DNA of 64,000 nt from positions 62,001 through 126,000 of the forward strand of contig NZ_MZXV01000070.1 in NCBI RefSeq assembly GCF_003253745.1. The letters are read 5' to 3'. The translations under genes and the position numbers were made by a program. Below the pieces are notes generated by a model. It saw nothing but the letters and a program-made list of their open reading frames with translations, ran no database searches and was not told the DNA's origin. Positions 6,983 to 15,883 of this stretch are shown here, in pieces. Each line of letters begins with the position of its first letter. The stretch's first letter is position 1. The stretch comes from Mesorhizobium kowhaii. GTDB taxonomy: Bacteria; Pseudomonadota; Alphaproteobacteria; Rhizobiales; Rhizobiaceae.

Positions 6983-9394
6983 GTGACAAGCCAGCACAAT
7001 TTCAAACTCATCATCGATACCATTCCTGCGATGGCGTGGTCAGCTCGGCCAGACGGGCCCACTGAGTTTCTAAGCAAGCAGTATCTAGACTACACCGGCC
7101 TCGCCGCCGAGCAGGCGAGGGGGTGGGGCTGGACGGCTGTGGTCCATGCTGACGACCTGGATGGGCTGATCACCATATGGCAGACAATCATAGCCTCGGG
7201 TAAAGCCGGGGAAACCGAAGCGAGATTGCGCCGATTTGATGGAAGTTATCGGTGGTTTCTTATCCGCGCTAACCCGTTGCGGGATGAATCAGGCAACATT
7301 GTCAAATGGTATGGGGTGAACATTGACATCGATGAGCGGAAGCGGGCTGAGGACAAGGCCGTCGAAGCTGAGGGCGAGTTACAACGAACGATCGACGACA
7401 TACCGGCGCTGGTTTCGGCCTATTACGCCGACGGCTCGCGAATTTCTATCAACAGGCGGGAGCGCGAGTTCACGCGGCTCTCTGCTGAGGATGTGACGAA
7501 TGGTGGCTGGAGGGGCGCAATCCACCCAGATGACATCGAACTCGAAGAGAGCAAATGGCGCGCATGTGTCACGACAGGAGAACCGTTCGAACATGAGTAC
7601 CGAGTGCGAGCGGTCGATGGTACGTATCGCTGGCACATTGCCCGTCGCGTGCCGCTCCACGACGAAGCCGGTAAAGTGATCCGCTGGTACGGTATGAGCC
7701 ACGATATTGAGGGTCGGAAGCAGGCGGAAGCTTTCCTCGCGGGCGAAAAACAGCTGCTGGAGATGATCGCGTCAGGCAGTTTGCTCCGCGACGTTCTAGG
7801 CGCGTTGTGCGAATTTATTGAAGGGGCTGCCCCTGATTGCTTTTGTGATGTTCACATGATCGATTGGATCAGCTCGACATTTGAATATGCCGTGGCTCCT
7901 TCTCTGCCTTCTGCCTACAGCGACCCGATTGCGGGGATGCCTGTCAGTGGCGAGCTGTTGCCGTGTGGCATAGCGGCTCTTCAAAAGATACAGGTGGTCG
8001 CGGTGGACATCGAATTAGATCCGCGCTGGTATACCTCGCCTGTTCGGTCCCATGTTCTGCGGCACGGATATAGGTCAGTCTGGAGCACGCCGGTCTGTTC
8101 CAAAGAAGGGCGCGTGCTAGCCACCTTCTGCATCGTTCAACGAAAGCCGGCGGCCCCGTCGCCGCATCATCAGGATATCATTGCACACGCCACGCAGATC
8201 GCCAGTATCGCTATTGAGCGTTCCCTGATCGAAGCTGCGCTTAGGCGGACGGAAACTTTGCTCTCGGAAGCTCAACGTCTGAGTTCCACCGGGGCGTTCT
8301 CATGGCGCGTGGACACAGACGAGATCGCATTTTCCGAGGAACTTTATCGTATCTTTGAATTCGACCCGAGTGCTCCAGTGACGCTTGAGCAAATCCGTGA
8401 GCGAATCCACGCGGACGACATTCCATCACTAACTGCGCAAATGGCTCGGGTTCGCGGCGGTCAGAGCCATCTGGGCTATGAGATCCGACTACGGATGTCG
8501 GACAACAGGGTCAAGTATCTACGCACTTTTGGCCAGGTTATCCGTCATCATGACGGCCGGATGGAATGCCTTACTGCGGTTCAGGACGACACAGGACGCC
8601 GGCAGGCGGAGGAAGCGCTTGGCAAGGCTCGGTCTGAACTCGCACATGTCACCAGGGTTTCGAGTCTCGGAGCGCTGACCGCCTCGATAGCTCATGAAGT
8701 CAATCAGCCGCTGTCGGGTATCATCACCAATGCCAGTACCTGCCTTCGGATGTTGGCCGCCGATCCGCCAAATGTTGACGGCGCACGCGAGACGGCACAT
8801 CGCACCATACGCGACGGCAACCTTGCCGCCGATGTGATCGCGCGATTGCGTGCGCTCTTCAGCAAGCGAGCCCCTACGATCGAGCCGGTAGATCTGAACG
8901 AGGCTGCACGCGAGGTAATAGCATTGTCGGCGGGTGACCTTCAGAGAAGTCGCGTGGTTCTACACCCCCAACTTCATGAGGGGCTTCCGCTCGTCGCCGG
9001 CGACCGCGTCCAACTTCAGCTAGTGATTATGAACCTGCTGCGAAATGCTGCGGATGCGATGAGTGGCGTCGAAGATCGGCCCAAGCGGTTGGTCATCAGA
9101 ACTGAACACGACGAAGACGATTATGTGCGTCTCTCGGTGGAAGATGCAGGCGCGGGTTTCGGCGCCGATGGTTCGGAGCGGCTCTTCGAGGCTTTCTACA
9201 CAACCAAGAATGAAGGCATGGGGATAGGCTTGTCCGTCAGCCGCTCCATTATCGATAGCCATTGCGGGCGCCTGTGGGCGGCAGCGAATGACGGCCCGGG
9301 GGCTACGTTTACGTTTTCCGTACCCGAGTACTCCAAGTACCGATCGTCGGGTGTTCAGGTCGGCGATTCTCCAAGATCAGTGGGGGTTAGATGA
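6983..9394 (+). CDS. Multi-sensor hybrid-less histidine kinase (PAS-PAS-GAF-PAS-HisKA-HATPase)
   Basis: A soluble sensor kinase of 803 aa with no membrane segment. Approximate domains: PAS 1-115 (FLSKQYLDYTGL, then WYGVNIDIDERK), PAS 125-245, GAF 250-410, PAS 430-535, HisKA 550-615 with the phospho-acceptor H571 in SIAHEVNQPL, and HATPase to about 790 (NLLRNAADAMSG, EDAGAGFG, YTTKNEGMGIGLS). The start is GTG 6983, chosen because the first PAS begins at once; the ribosome site is weak. The stop overlaps the next receiver gene as ATGA. The layout resembles soluble aromatic- or stress-sensing kinases of rhizobia. The signal is unknown, but a cytoplasmic small molecule or redox cue is likely. Confidence 0.88.
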   Translation: MTSQHNFKLIIDTIPAMAWSARPDGPTEFLSKQYLDYTGLAAEQARGWGWTAVVHADDLDGLITIWQTIIASGKAGETEARLRRFDGSYRWFLIRANPLRDESGNIVKWYGVNIDIDERKRAEDKAVEAEGELQRTIDDIPALVSAYYADGSRISINRREREFTRLSAEDVTNGGWRGAIHPDDIELEESKWRACVTTGEPFEHEYRVRAVDGTYRWHIARRVPLHDEAGKVIRWYGMSHDIEGRKQAEAFLAGEKQLLEMIASGSLLRDVLGALCEFIEGAAPDCFCDVHMIDWISSTFEYAVAPSLPSAYSDPIAGMPVSGELLPCGIAALQKIQVVAVDIELDPRWYTSPVRSHVLRHGYRSVWSTPVCSKEGRVLATFCIVQRKPAAPSPHHQDIIAHATQIASIAIERSLIEAALRRTETLLSEAQRLSSTGAFSWRVDTDEIAFSEELYRIFEFDPSAPVTLEQIRERIHADDIPSLTAQMARVRGGQSHLGYEIRLRMSDNRVKYLRTFGQVIRHHDGRMECLTAVQDDTGRRQAEEALGKARSELAHVTRVSSLGALTASIAHEVNQPLSGIITNASTCLRMLAADPPNVDGARETAHRTIRDGNLAADVIARLRALFSKRAPTIEPVDLNEAAREVIALSAGDLQRSRVVLHPQLHEGLPLVAGDRVQLQLVIMNLLRNAADAMSGVEDRPKRLVIRTEHDEDDYVRLSVEDAGAGFGADGSERLFEAFYTTKNEGMGIGLSVSRSIIDSHCGRLWAAANDGPGATFTFSVPEYSKYRSSGVQVGDSPRSVGVR

Positions 9395-9765
9395 AGCTTA
9401 CGCATGCACTCGTGTCGGTGGTCGATGACGATAAATCGGTACGCGAGTCCCTACCAGATTTGTTGCACGAGTTCGGCTTTAGCGTGAGGACATTTTCTTC
9501 AGCGGAGGAGTTCCTCGCGTCTGACGCCGTCGATAAGACCGAGAGCCTCATTCTCGATGTTGCCATGCCTGGTATGACGGGACCCGAGTTGCAAGTGGAG
9601 CTAGCGCGCCGCAGAAAGAGGATTCCGATCATCTATATCACCGCGCAAAGGGATAGCACGATCCGGCAGCGTCTCATCGAACAGGGTGCAGTGGAGTGTT
9701 TGTTCAAGCCATTCAGCGATCAGGTCCTTCAGGAAGCGCTTAGTTCGGCGCTCCGTGGTCCTTGA
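9391..9765 (+). CDS. Receiver-only response regulator (FixJ-type REC), copy 2
   Basis: A 124-aa stand-alone receiver: VVDDDK pocket (D12-D14), phospho-acceptor D56 in LILDVAMPG, conserved lysine in LFKPF. It overlaps the kinase stop by four bases (ATGA), so the two are translationally coupled and probably a cognate pair. It has no DNA-binding domain, so it may act as a phosphate sink or relay between the kinase and the FixJ-type regulator 40 bp downstream. It is paralogous to the protein at 4356. Confidence 0.87.
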   Translation: MKLTHALVSVVDDDKSVRESLPDLLHEFGFSVRTFSSAEEFLASDAVDKTESLILDVAMPGMTGPELQVELARRRKRIPIIYITAQRDSTIRQRLIEQGAVECLFKPFSDQVLQEALSSALRGP

Positions 9766-9807
9766 ACCCGGTGGATTGTTAATGCCGTCTTAGGAGGATA
9801 ATTTGCG

Positions 9808-10476
9808 ATGTACTCGTATCTAGCGGTTCAACGGGACGGTGGGGTAAAATCGTCATCCATGTCGGACGAAACACCTGTCGTGTTCATTATAGACGACGAC
9901 GTTTCGGTACGCGAATCGTTGGAACTACTCATCTGCTCTGTGGGCTGGCGACCAGAGACGTTCGCTTCAGCAAAAGAATTCCTCGATCGGTCACGTCCGC
10001 TGGTTGCGAACTGTCTGATCCTGGACGTGAATCTTCCTGATCTGAGTGGGCTCGACCTGCAGAAGCTGATATCTGTCGAGCGTACCGACATGCCCATCAT
10101 CTTCATAACCGGCTACGGCGACGTACCGATGACGGTCAAAGCGATGAAGGCTGGGGCTGTCGAGTTTCTGACCAAACCATTCGACGACGAGGAACTTTTG
10201 GGTGCGATCAAGCTGGCACTCGAAAGAAGTGAGACCGCACTTGCTCTGGACTCTGAGTTGCAGACCCTCAGGCATCGTCATGCATCGCTCAGCCGTCGCG
10301 AGCAGGAGGTTATGGCGCTGGTCGTCTCTGGTCTCTTGAACAAGCAGGTCGGCTTTGAGCTTGGCATCAGCGAAATCACAGTCAAGGCACATCGTGGCCA
10401 GGCTATGCGCAAGATGCAGGCCCGCTCGCTGGCCGAACTGGTGAACATGGCGGCCCGACTCCGCATCGCTGAGTAG
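9808..10476 (+). CDS. FixJ/NarL-type response regulator
   Basis: DNA-binding output of the cluster, 222 aa. The receiver occupies residues 22-140 (FIIDDDVSVRESL, phospho-acceptor D73 in LILDVNLPD, TKPF lysine). A LuxR-type helix-turn-helix occupies 155-215 (LSRREQEVMALVV, then GISEITVKAHRGQAMRKM). ATG 9808 has a perfect AGGAGG 10 bases upstream; an internal ATG at 9859 lacks one. It is the only receiver-linked LuxR-type regulator in the window, encoded beside the kinase, and the first gene after it carries the 31-bp palindrome. It is therefore the best local candidate to bind that element. That link is an inference. Confidence 0.9.
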   Translation: MYSYLAVQRDGGVKSSSMSDETPVVFIIDDDVSVRESLELLICSVGWRPETFASAKEFLDRSRPLVANCLILDVNLPDLSGLDLQKLISVERTDMPIIFITGYGDVPMTVKAMKAGAVEFLTKPFDDEELLGAIKLALERSETALALDSELQTLRHRHASLSRREQEVMALVVSGLLNKQVGFELGISEITVKAHRGQAMRKMQARSLAELVNMAARLRIAE

Positions 10477-10538
10477 AGGCTTTTCCCCGCGCCCGAACTA
10501 TCGCTCAATCGCCATCGCGGTGAGACGTCTCATCGATG

Positions 10539-10569
10539 CCAAGGTATCGGCGACACCATCGTCCTATCG
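10539..10569 (+). promoter_or_regulatory. 31-bp element, copy D
   Basis: CCAA, arms GGTATCG and CGACACC, then CTATCG at the -10-like position. It ends about 200 nt before the exported crotonase start, the longest gap among good copies. A weak GTATCGGTG at 10704 could be a second half-site. Confidence 0.7.
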
Positions 10570-10771
10570 CGTTAGCGACGATATTCCTGCACCTATATCC
10601 ATAGTTTCGAAGTCAACGTGGAATTCTTGGCAGGAGAGCTGGCGAGAAGGTGCTGTGCTCGGCAACATTTTCGAGCGAGATGGCGTTTGTCACTGCTAAA
10701 TATGTATCGGTGTTGAAGGTTAATCTCTTGCATCGGTGTAGATCTTGGCGATCAACGAGGTAAAAATAGCT

Positions 10772-11734
10772 ATGGACAATTATAAACTTAGAAAATCGGC
10801 GATACTGTTTTCCATTATTGTGGCGCTCTACTGTTCAATTAGTGTGTCCGCGCAGAATTCAAAGCAATCCAGTGATGCTAGCACGCCGCTTGCAGCGACA
10901 CCGAGTACGAAGACGGCGAAGATCCGCCTGACACGGAAGAGTGAGGCCTATTGGGAAGTCACTTTCAACAATCCGCCGCTCAATATAGTTGGCCCGTCCG
11001 AAGTCCGCGAGCTTGCAGAAATTGTTGGCCAGATCGAAGCGGATCCGAGGGTCAAGGTTGTAGTGTTTGACAGCGCGGTGCCAGACTATTTCATCGCTCA
11101 TTACGACCTTTTGAGTCCCCTTAAGGACTCCAGCGGTATGAAGCCGGGGCCAACGGGCATGCATCCCGTGCCCGACATCATGGTGCGCCTCAGCCGCCTG
11201 AGGGCGGTGACGATTGTTTCAATTCGTGGACGGGCGAGTGGCATCGGCAGCGAGCTTGCGCTAGCGGCAGACATGCGCTTTGCAAGTCGGGAGAAGGCGG
11301 TCGTGTCGCAGTTTGAAGTTGGCGCCGGCTTCGTCCCTGGGGGCGGCCCTATGGCGCGGCTGCCTCGGCTGGTCGGCCGCGGCCGCGCTATGGAGATGTT
11401 GATCGGTGCCGAGGGCTTTGATGGCGAACTTGCCGAGCGCTACGGTTATGTGAACCGGGCGCTGCCCGATTCAGAATTGGACGGTTTTGTCGACGCCTTG
11501 GCGACGCGCATTGCTTCGTTCGATGGGCAGGCGATTGCTGACACCAAGAACCTGATCAACCAGGCTAGTTTGCCCCCGGACTCCGAAATGCAGCCGGGCT
11601 GGGACGCATTCATCACTTCTGTACAACGACCTGCGGCTCAGGCGCGTGTGAAGGTCCTTGTCGATGAAGGGCTGCAGCAGCCTGGGGACGTCGAGAAGAA
11701 CCTGGAGCAATATACCGCCAAGTATCGGGACTAA
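10772..11734 (+). CDS. Crotonase-family protein with an N-terminal signal peptide
   Basis: A 320-aa enoyl-CoA hydratase/isomerase-fold protein. From ATG 10772 (GAGG upstream) residues 1-27 form a clear Sec signal peptide (hydrophobic AILFSIIVALYCSI, cut after VSA). A Ser/Thr/Ala-rich linker follows, then the crotonase core from about residue 48. Both hydratase glutamates are present by position: GIGSELALAAD and QFEVGAGFVPGGG. Crotonases act on CoA thioesters, which are cytoplasmic, so an exported one needs another substrate or a structural role. It shares its layout with the signal-less copy at 30175 and the broken one at 48316. Element D lies upstream. Confidence 0.83.
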   Translation: MDNYKLRKSAILFSIIVALYCSISVSAQNSKQSSDASTPLAATPSTKTAKIRLTRKSEAYWEVTFNNPPLNIVGPSEVRELAEIVGQIEADPRVKVVVFDSAVPDYFIAHYDLLSPLKDSSGMKPGPTGMHPVPDIMVRLSRLRAVTIVSIRGRASGIGSELALAADMRFASREKAVVSQFEVGAGFVPGGGPMARLPRLVGRGRAMEMLIGAEGFDGELAERYGYVNRALPDSELDGFVDALATRIASFDGQAIADTKNLINQASLPPDSEMQPGWDAFITSVQRPAAQARVKVLVDEGLQQPGDVEKNLEQYTAKYRD

Positions 11735-11759
11735 TCGGTACACTACCGCGCGAGTGGAG

Positions 11760-11790
11760 CCGAGTTATCGGCGGTGACGCCCGGTAGGTA
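11760..11790 (+). promoter_or_regulatory. Possible 31-bp element, copy S (left half good)
   Basis: TTATCGGCGGTGAC keeps the left arm and the start of the right arm, but the 3' box is poor. It ends 50 nt before the FMN-reductase start, a typical distance for the better copies. Confidence 0.35.
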
Positions 11791-11840
11791 CGTTCTGTAG
11801 GCATGTAATTCCCCAGGAATGCGAATCGGAGATCACTGAG

Positions 11841-12614
11841 ATGCCCGACTTGGAGACCGATTGCGATCGGCGTGTCGCGAGCGATAGCGTTACTAAGCGG
11901 AACAGGTCACCCCGGCCGTTCCCGTTTGCTGGCCTGTATGCTCCGCCCGTCGGGGTCAGGTTGGCGCGATTTGCCCCGACGCCAGTCAGCGTCGCTTCCG
12001 CAAAAAGCAGCCGTGCCAAAGACGAGCTTACCCAAAGGACTGGGAGATTCACTGTTGCTGTGCTTGTGGGCAGTCTTCGCACCGGCTCTTACACTAGGAA
12101 GATTGCACGCGCCCTGATCGGCTTGGCGCCGGTGAACCTCAACTGCAACATCGTGGAGTTCGCGGACCTGCCCCTCTACACGGAGGATTCGGACGGTTTT
12201 CCGCCGGAAGCCTGGACGCGATTTCGAAGCGAGATTCGCGATGCGGATGCGGTGCTGATCGTTACGCCGGAGTACAATCGGTCGGTCCCCGGCGGATTGA
12301 AGAACGCAATTGACGTGGGCTCACGCCCGCCGTTTGAGAGCGTATGGAATGGCCTGCCGGCCGCCGTGGTCAGTGCTTCGCCCTCCAAGGTTGGCGGGTT
12401 CGGGGCGAACCACCACATACGGCAGAGCCTCGTTTTTCTAAATATGCCGGTGATGCAGCAGCCAGAGGCGTATCTGCCAGAGGTTGCGGCTATGTTCGAC
12501 GACCAAGACCGGCTAAAGTCTCCCGAGGCCCGTGACTTCTTAGCTAAGGTGATGAGCTCCTTTACGGACTGGGTGATGCTGGTCCACGGAGCACGTTCTC
12601 GAGCGGGAGCATAA
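11841..12614 (+). CDS. NADPH-dependent FMN reductase family protein
   Basis: Flavodoxin-fold quinone or FMN reductase, 257 aa as drawn. The core starts near residue 70 (FTVAVLVGSLRTGSYTRKIA, the phosphate-binding loop) and carries the family signature TPEYNRSVPGGLKNAID, followed by KVGGFGANHH. Relatives are about 185-190 aa. The first ~68 residues are basic, low in structure and without a match, so either the true start lies near 12040 at a non-ATG codon or this is a fusion or extension. The role is probably two-electron reduction of quinones or other electrophiles. Confidence 0.75.
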   Translation: MPDLETDCDRRVASDSVTKRNRSPRPFPFAGLYAPPVGVRLARFAPTPVSVASAKSSRAKDELTQRTGRFTVAVLVGSLRTGSYTRKIARALIGLAPVNLNCNIVEFADLPLYTEDSDGFPPEAWTRFRSEIRDADAVLIVTPEYNRSVPGGLKNAIDVGSRPPFESVWNGLPAAVVSASPSKVGGFGANHHIRQSLVFLNMPVMQQPEAYLPEVAAMFDDQDRLKSPEARDFLAKVMSSFTDWVMLVHGARSRAGA

Positions 12615-12870
12615 CCCGGCAAGAACGCAGCTCTCTGCCCTCGAGGCGCCCTGCCGTTCGTTGTCGCCGCTGGACCCCAATCGGGATTGCTCTAGCCATG
12701 AAACGCGGGATTTGAATTCGCTTTTGTCGATTTGCCCGGATCAGCCGCCAGCCGGGGGGCGCGCGACGCAAATGGCAAAGGTGGTATCTCGCAGGCCGCT
12801 TTTAGGTGCGAGACCTCATTGATGACGCATAAGATTTGTGTTCATCGACATTTGGCAGCAATATTGCGGC

Positions 12871-14469
12871 CTAGCCCCTCGATATACTTACTTTGACTGT
12901 GGATCGACTGCCAAGCAGCCTCTTGGAGAGGATCAAGCAAGGCGCCGCGACCAAGAACAACAGCACAACCGCGAAGAAGGCCTCATTGAAGGAAATAGTG
13001 ACGGCTTGCCTGTCGACGGCCTGCCGCAGAAGTGACAGCGCGGCTTTACCAGAGACAACACTGTCGAGGCCCCTGGCCGCAAGTTGGCCCGCTACTGCCT
13101 TCAGGCGCTCTTCGACGACAACATCGCCAACACCCAGGTGCGATGCCAGTACCGTCCGATTATAGGCAAGTTGTCGATCGAGATAAGTCTGCAGGAGAGC
13201 CGTGCCAGCCAGACCGCCAACCTGCTTGCCAAGATCGAAAAGACCGATGCCGAAGGGCAGCGCTTTGGCAGGAAGTCGCATGAACGCAACCAGCGTCAAG
13301 CTCACGAACAGGAAACCCAGTCCAAAGCCGCGCAAGAGCAGCGGAAACTCCAGATCCACAGCTCCGCTGTCGCTTGTCGAACCAGACATGAGCCACATTG
13401 ACGAGGCAAAAAACACGATACCGACAGGAGCCAGAGCAAACGGATTTATTCCGCTTTTTTTTATGCCGATTCCCGCAATCAGCAGCGAACACCCCAACAT
13501 CGCTCCACTCGGCAGAAGAAGAGTTCCAGCATCCGTCGCGGTGAAGTTTAGGACGTTCAGGGCGAAGGCCGGGATAAGAAAGGCGCTGCCGGACAGGGCA
13601 AATCCGGCTACCAGACTGGCAACAAGAGCGAAGCAATAGTCGGGATCACCCAAAGGCGACGCGGGAAGTATCAGACGATCCGATGCAAATCGGAACTCCC
13701 ACAGCAGCAGGAGGATGACCGCCAGCAGGCCGGTCGCGGTGAGAAGGATGATGTGCCCGTCGTCGAACCAATTGAACCTGCTGCCTTGCTGCGACACGTA
13801 GGTCAAAGAGGCTGCGGCGATTCCAGCCAGCGCGATCTGGATGAAGGGGATGCGGATTCTGTGGCGGAACGTTTGTCCGCGGTCCGCCGCAAGCATGACA
13901 AGGGCGACAATGCCCACCGGCACGTTGGTCAGGAATATCCAGTCCCACGACAGGTGGTCGACAAGCCAACCTTGGAGCGCGGGTGTCACTGTCGTTGGGG
14001 CCATGACGGAACCGAGGGCCAAGAGAGCTTGCACAATCGGTTGCTGACGGTTCGGGAAGCGAAGGAACAGCAGCGTCTGGCCTGCCACGAGCACGGTCGC
14101 GCCGGCAAGACCCTGAACGATGCGGCAGACGTCAATCCAGGCAATATCGACGGAAGAGATCATTGCGGCAGACGCCAAGAGAAGCGCGACCGTGCCGGCG
14201 CGCAAACAGGGCGTAGGCTTTAGTGCTGCAACAAACAGCGGCGCGACCAAAAAGCCGGTCAGCTTGGCCGCGAGAAATGCGATGTCGAAAGTCGCAAATT
14301 CGTCAGTCGTGGCATGTATGTCGCCCAGCATATCCAGGCGCCCAATAGAGAGCGCCGTGCTGGCGATCGAATCCATGACGGCGGTCAGTACAACTCCGGT
14401 CAAGACCAACGCGGCGCCGAGCACCTCGGGCTTCGTCAGTAACGGTCGCGGTTCGATCTGACGGTTCAT
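12871..14469 (-). CDS. MFS multidrug efflux permease, DHA2/EmrB type
   Basis: A 532-aa inner-membrane protein with about 14 hydrophobic segments, the DHA2 layout. It starts at ATG 14469, which overlaps the stop of the EmrA-like gene (ATGA), so the two are translationally coupled. Segments include LGAALVLTGVVLTAVMDSIA (TM1) and GLAGATVLVAGQTLLFL. It would use the proton gradient to move drugs or toxic lipophiles through a tripartite pump. No outer-membrane TolC partner is next to it. No copy of the 31-bp element is visible upstream of the pair. Confidence 0.88.
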   Translation of the reverse strand: MNRQIEPRPLLTKPEVLGAALVLTGVVLTAVMDSIASTALSIGRLDMLGDIHATTDEFATFDIAFLAAKLTGFLVAPLFVAALKPTPCLRAGTVALLLASAAMISSVDIAWIDVCRIVQGLAGATVLVAGQTLLFLRFPNRQQPIVQALLALGSVMAPTTVTPALQGWLVDHLSWDWIFLTNVPVGIVALVMLAADRGQTFRHRIRIPFIQIALAGIAAASLTYVSQQGSRFNWFDDGHIILLTATGLLAVILLLLWEFRFASDRLILPASPLGDPDYCFALVASLVAGFALSGSAFLIPAFALNVLNFTATDAGTLLLPSGAMLGCSLLIAGIGIKKSGINPFALAPVGIVFFASSMWLMSGSTSDSGAVDLEFPLLLRGFGLGFLFVSLTLVAFMRLPAKALPFGIGLFDLGKQVGGLAGTALLQTYLDRQLAYNRTVLASHLGVGDVVVEERLKAVAGQLAARGLDSVVSGKAALSLLRQAVDRQAVTISFNEAFFAVVLLFLVAAPCLILSKRLLGSRSTVKVSISRG

Positions 14470-15689
14470 TGTGCCGTACCGGGCCGATTTTCCGCAAGGT
14501 CGCCGACCGGGTTCGAAGTGGTGATCGCGGGATCGGTTTCTCTGTCCACCCGAACGGCAATGCGGGCTGAAAGTCCAGGAACCAGCCGACCAGGCAACGG
14601 ATTGTGTGTAAGTCTTATCTTGACTGGAACGCGCTGGACGACGCGGATGAAGTTACCCGTCGCATTGTCCGGTGGCAGCACGCTGAAGGCAGCCCCGCTA
14701 CCCGGGGCGAAGCTGTCGACGACACCATCGATATGAACGTCAGGGTACTCGTCGATGACCACCTGAACAGGCTGTCCAACCTCCATTCGAGCAAGCTGGG
14801 TCTCCTTGAAATTGGCGACGACCCATATATCCTTGACCGGAACAACGTCCATCGCCGGGGTGCCAGGCGTGACGTAGCGTCCGACGCGAACTTGCCGGTT
14901 GCCGATGACACCGTCGATCGGCGACTGGATGACGGTATTGGCGAGATCCATCCTGGCCAGGCTGACAGATGCTTTGGCCAGAGCCATCGCTGCTTGGGCA
15001 CCGGCGAGCTGGGCGTCGAACACCCCAAGCTTCAACCTCTGCGCCAGAGTATTGGCCGCCTCGGCTTTGTCCCCCGCCTCGGCTTTTGCGAACGCGGTCT
15101 GCGCATCCTGGAGTTTCTGTTCGCTGGCCGTCCCGCTCTTTCGGAGAGCGGTGTAGCGGTCAAGATTAGCTCTCGCCAACAGCAAATCCGCTGAGACCGA
15201 GCGCTGCTGTGCCACCGCTTGTTCGATCAAGGCATCTTGCAGTTTCTGCGTTGCTTCGATGTTTGCGATCTCGGCCTGTCGGGTGGACAGAGTGGCAATG
15301 GCTTCGTCGAGTTTCGCCCGGTAATCACTGTCGTCGATGCGAAACAGAAAGCTCCCTTTGCTAACGTCGGCGTTGTCGCCAACTGCAACTTCCACCACAT
15401 AGCCGGAGAGCTTGGGCGCGATACTCGTTATATCGCCGCGGACATAAGCGTTGTCGGTAGTCTCTTCGGAACGGCCGTGGAAATACCATTGCCAGGCCCA
15501 GGCTGCCGACAGCGACATCGTTACAGTCGCCACCACTAGAATAGCGGTCTTTCGACCCCAGCTTATTGGTGCTTCCGTTGATTTTGGCGAAGCCACCAGG
15601 CCGAACACGGGAGACGCCGCCGGTTGCGATTCGTCGTCACTCCTCAACGCCGATTGCGTGGGTCCTTCAAGGCCTTCAACTCGGAGCAT
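14466..15689 (-). CDS. HlyD/EmrA-type membrane fusion protein
   Basis: Periplasmic adaptor of the EmrAB-type pump. The preferred start is ATG 15689 (407 aa); TTG 15728 would add 13 residues, and neither has a strong ribosome site. A cytoplasmic N-terminal stretch is followed by a single membrane anchor (KTAILVVATVTMSLSAAWA, about residues 50-70). Next come the biotinyl-lipoyl half (DNAYVRGDITSIAPKLSGYV), a long alpha-helical hairpin (about 130-240), the second lipoyl half (SPIDGVIGNRQVRVG) and a beta-barrel. The stop overlaps the permease start by four bases. Confidence 0.87.
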   Translation of the reverse strand: MLRVEGLEGPTQSALRSDDESQPAASPVFGLVASPKSTEAPISWGRKTAILVVATVTMSLSAAWAWQWYFHGRSEETTDNAYVRGDITSIAPKLSGYVVEVAVGDNADVSKGSFLFRIDDSDYRAKLDEAIATLSTRQAEIANIEATQKLQDALIEQAVAQQRSVSADLLLARANLDRYTALRKSGTASEQKLQDAQTAFAKAEAGDKAEAANTLAQRLKLGVFDAQLAGAQAAMALAKASVSLARMDLANTVIQSPIDGVIGNRQVRVGRYVTPGTPAMDVVPVKDIWVVANFKETQLARMEVGQPVQVVIDEYPDVHIDGVVDSFAPGSGAAFSVLPPDNATGNFIRVVQRVPVKIRLTHNPLPGRLVPGLSARIAVRVDRETDPAITTSNPVGDLAENRPGTAQ

Positions 15690-15883
15690 CTCGACGATCC
15701 AATCTCCAACATGCGGGGGGGTAGTCAATCCTGCGAATTGGTTTGGTCATGTCCGAGGATTACCGACCAGACGCGGTGTTGGTCTGCTACTCCGGCAAAT
15801 CCCTTGGACCACACCTCGCACTGCCTCTCGGCGGCGCCGTCGCTTAACGACGACCCCGTCTGAACTCTCGGGTTACCAGGCCT

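Noticed and set aside
6642..6989. 115-aa minus-strand frame with a signal-like start
   Set aside because: It overlaps the kinase start, has no ribosome site and no family; the hydrophobic run may be chance.
10700..10745. A further element copy before the exported crotonase
   Set aside because: Only GTATCGGTG matches; the right arm and -10-like box are missing.
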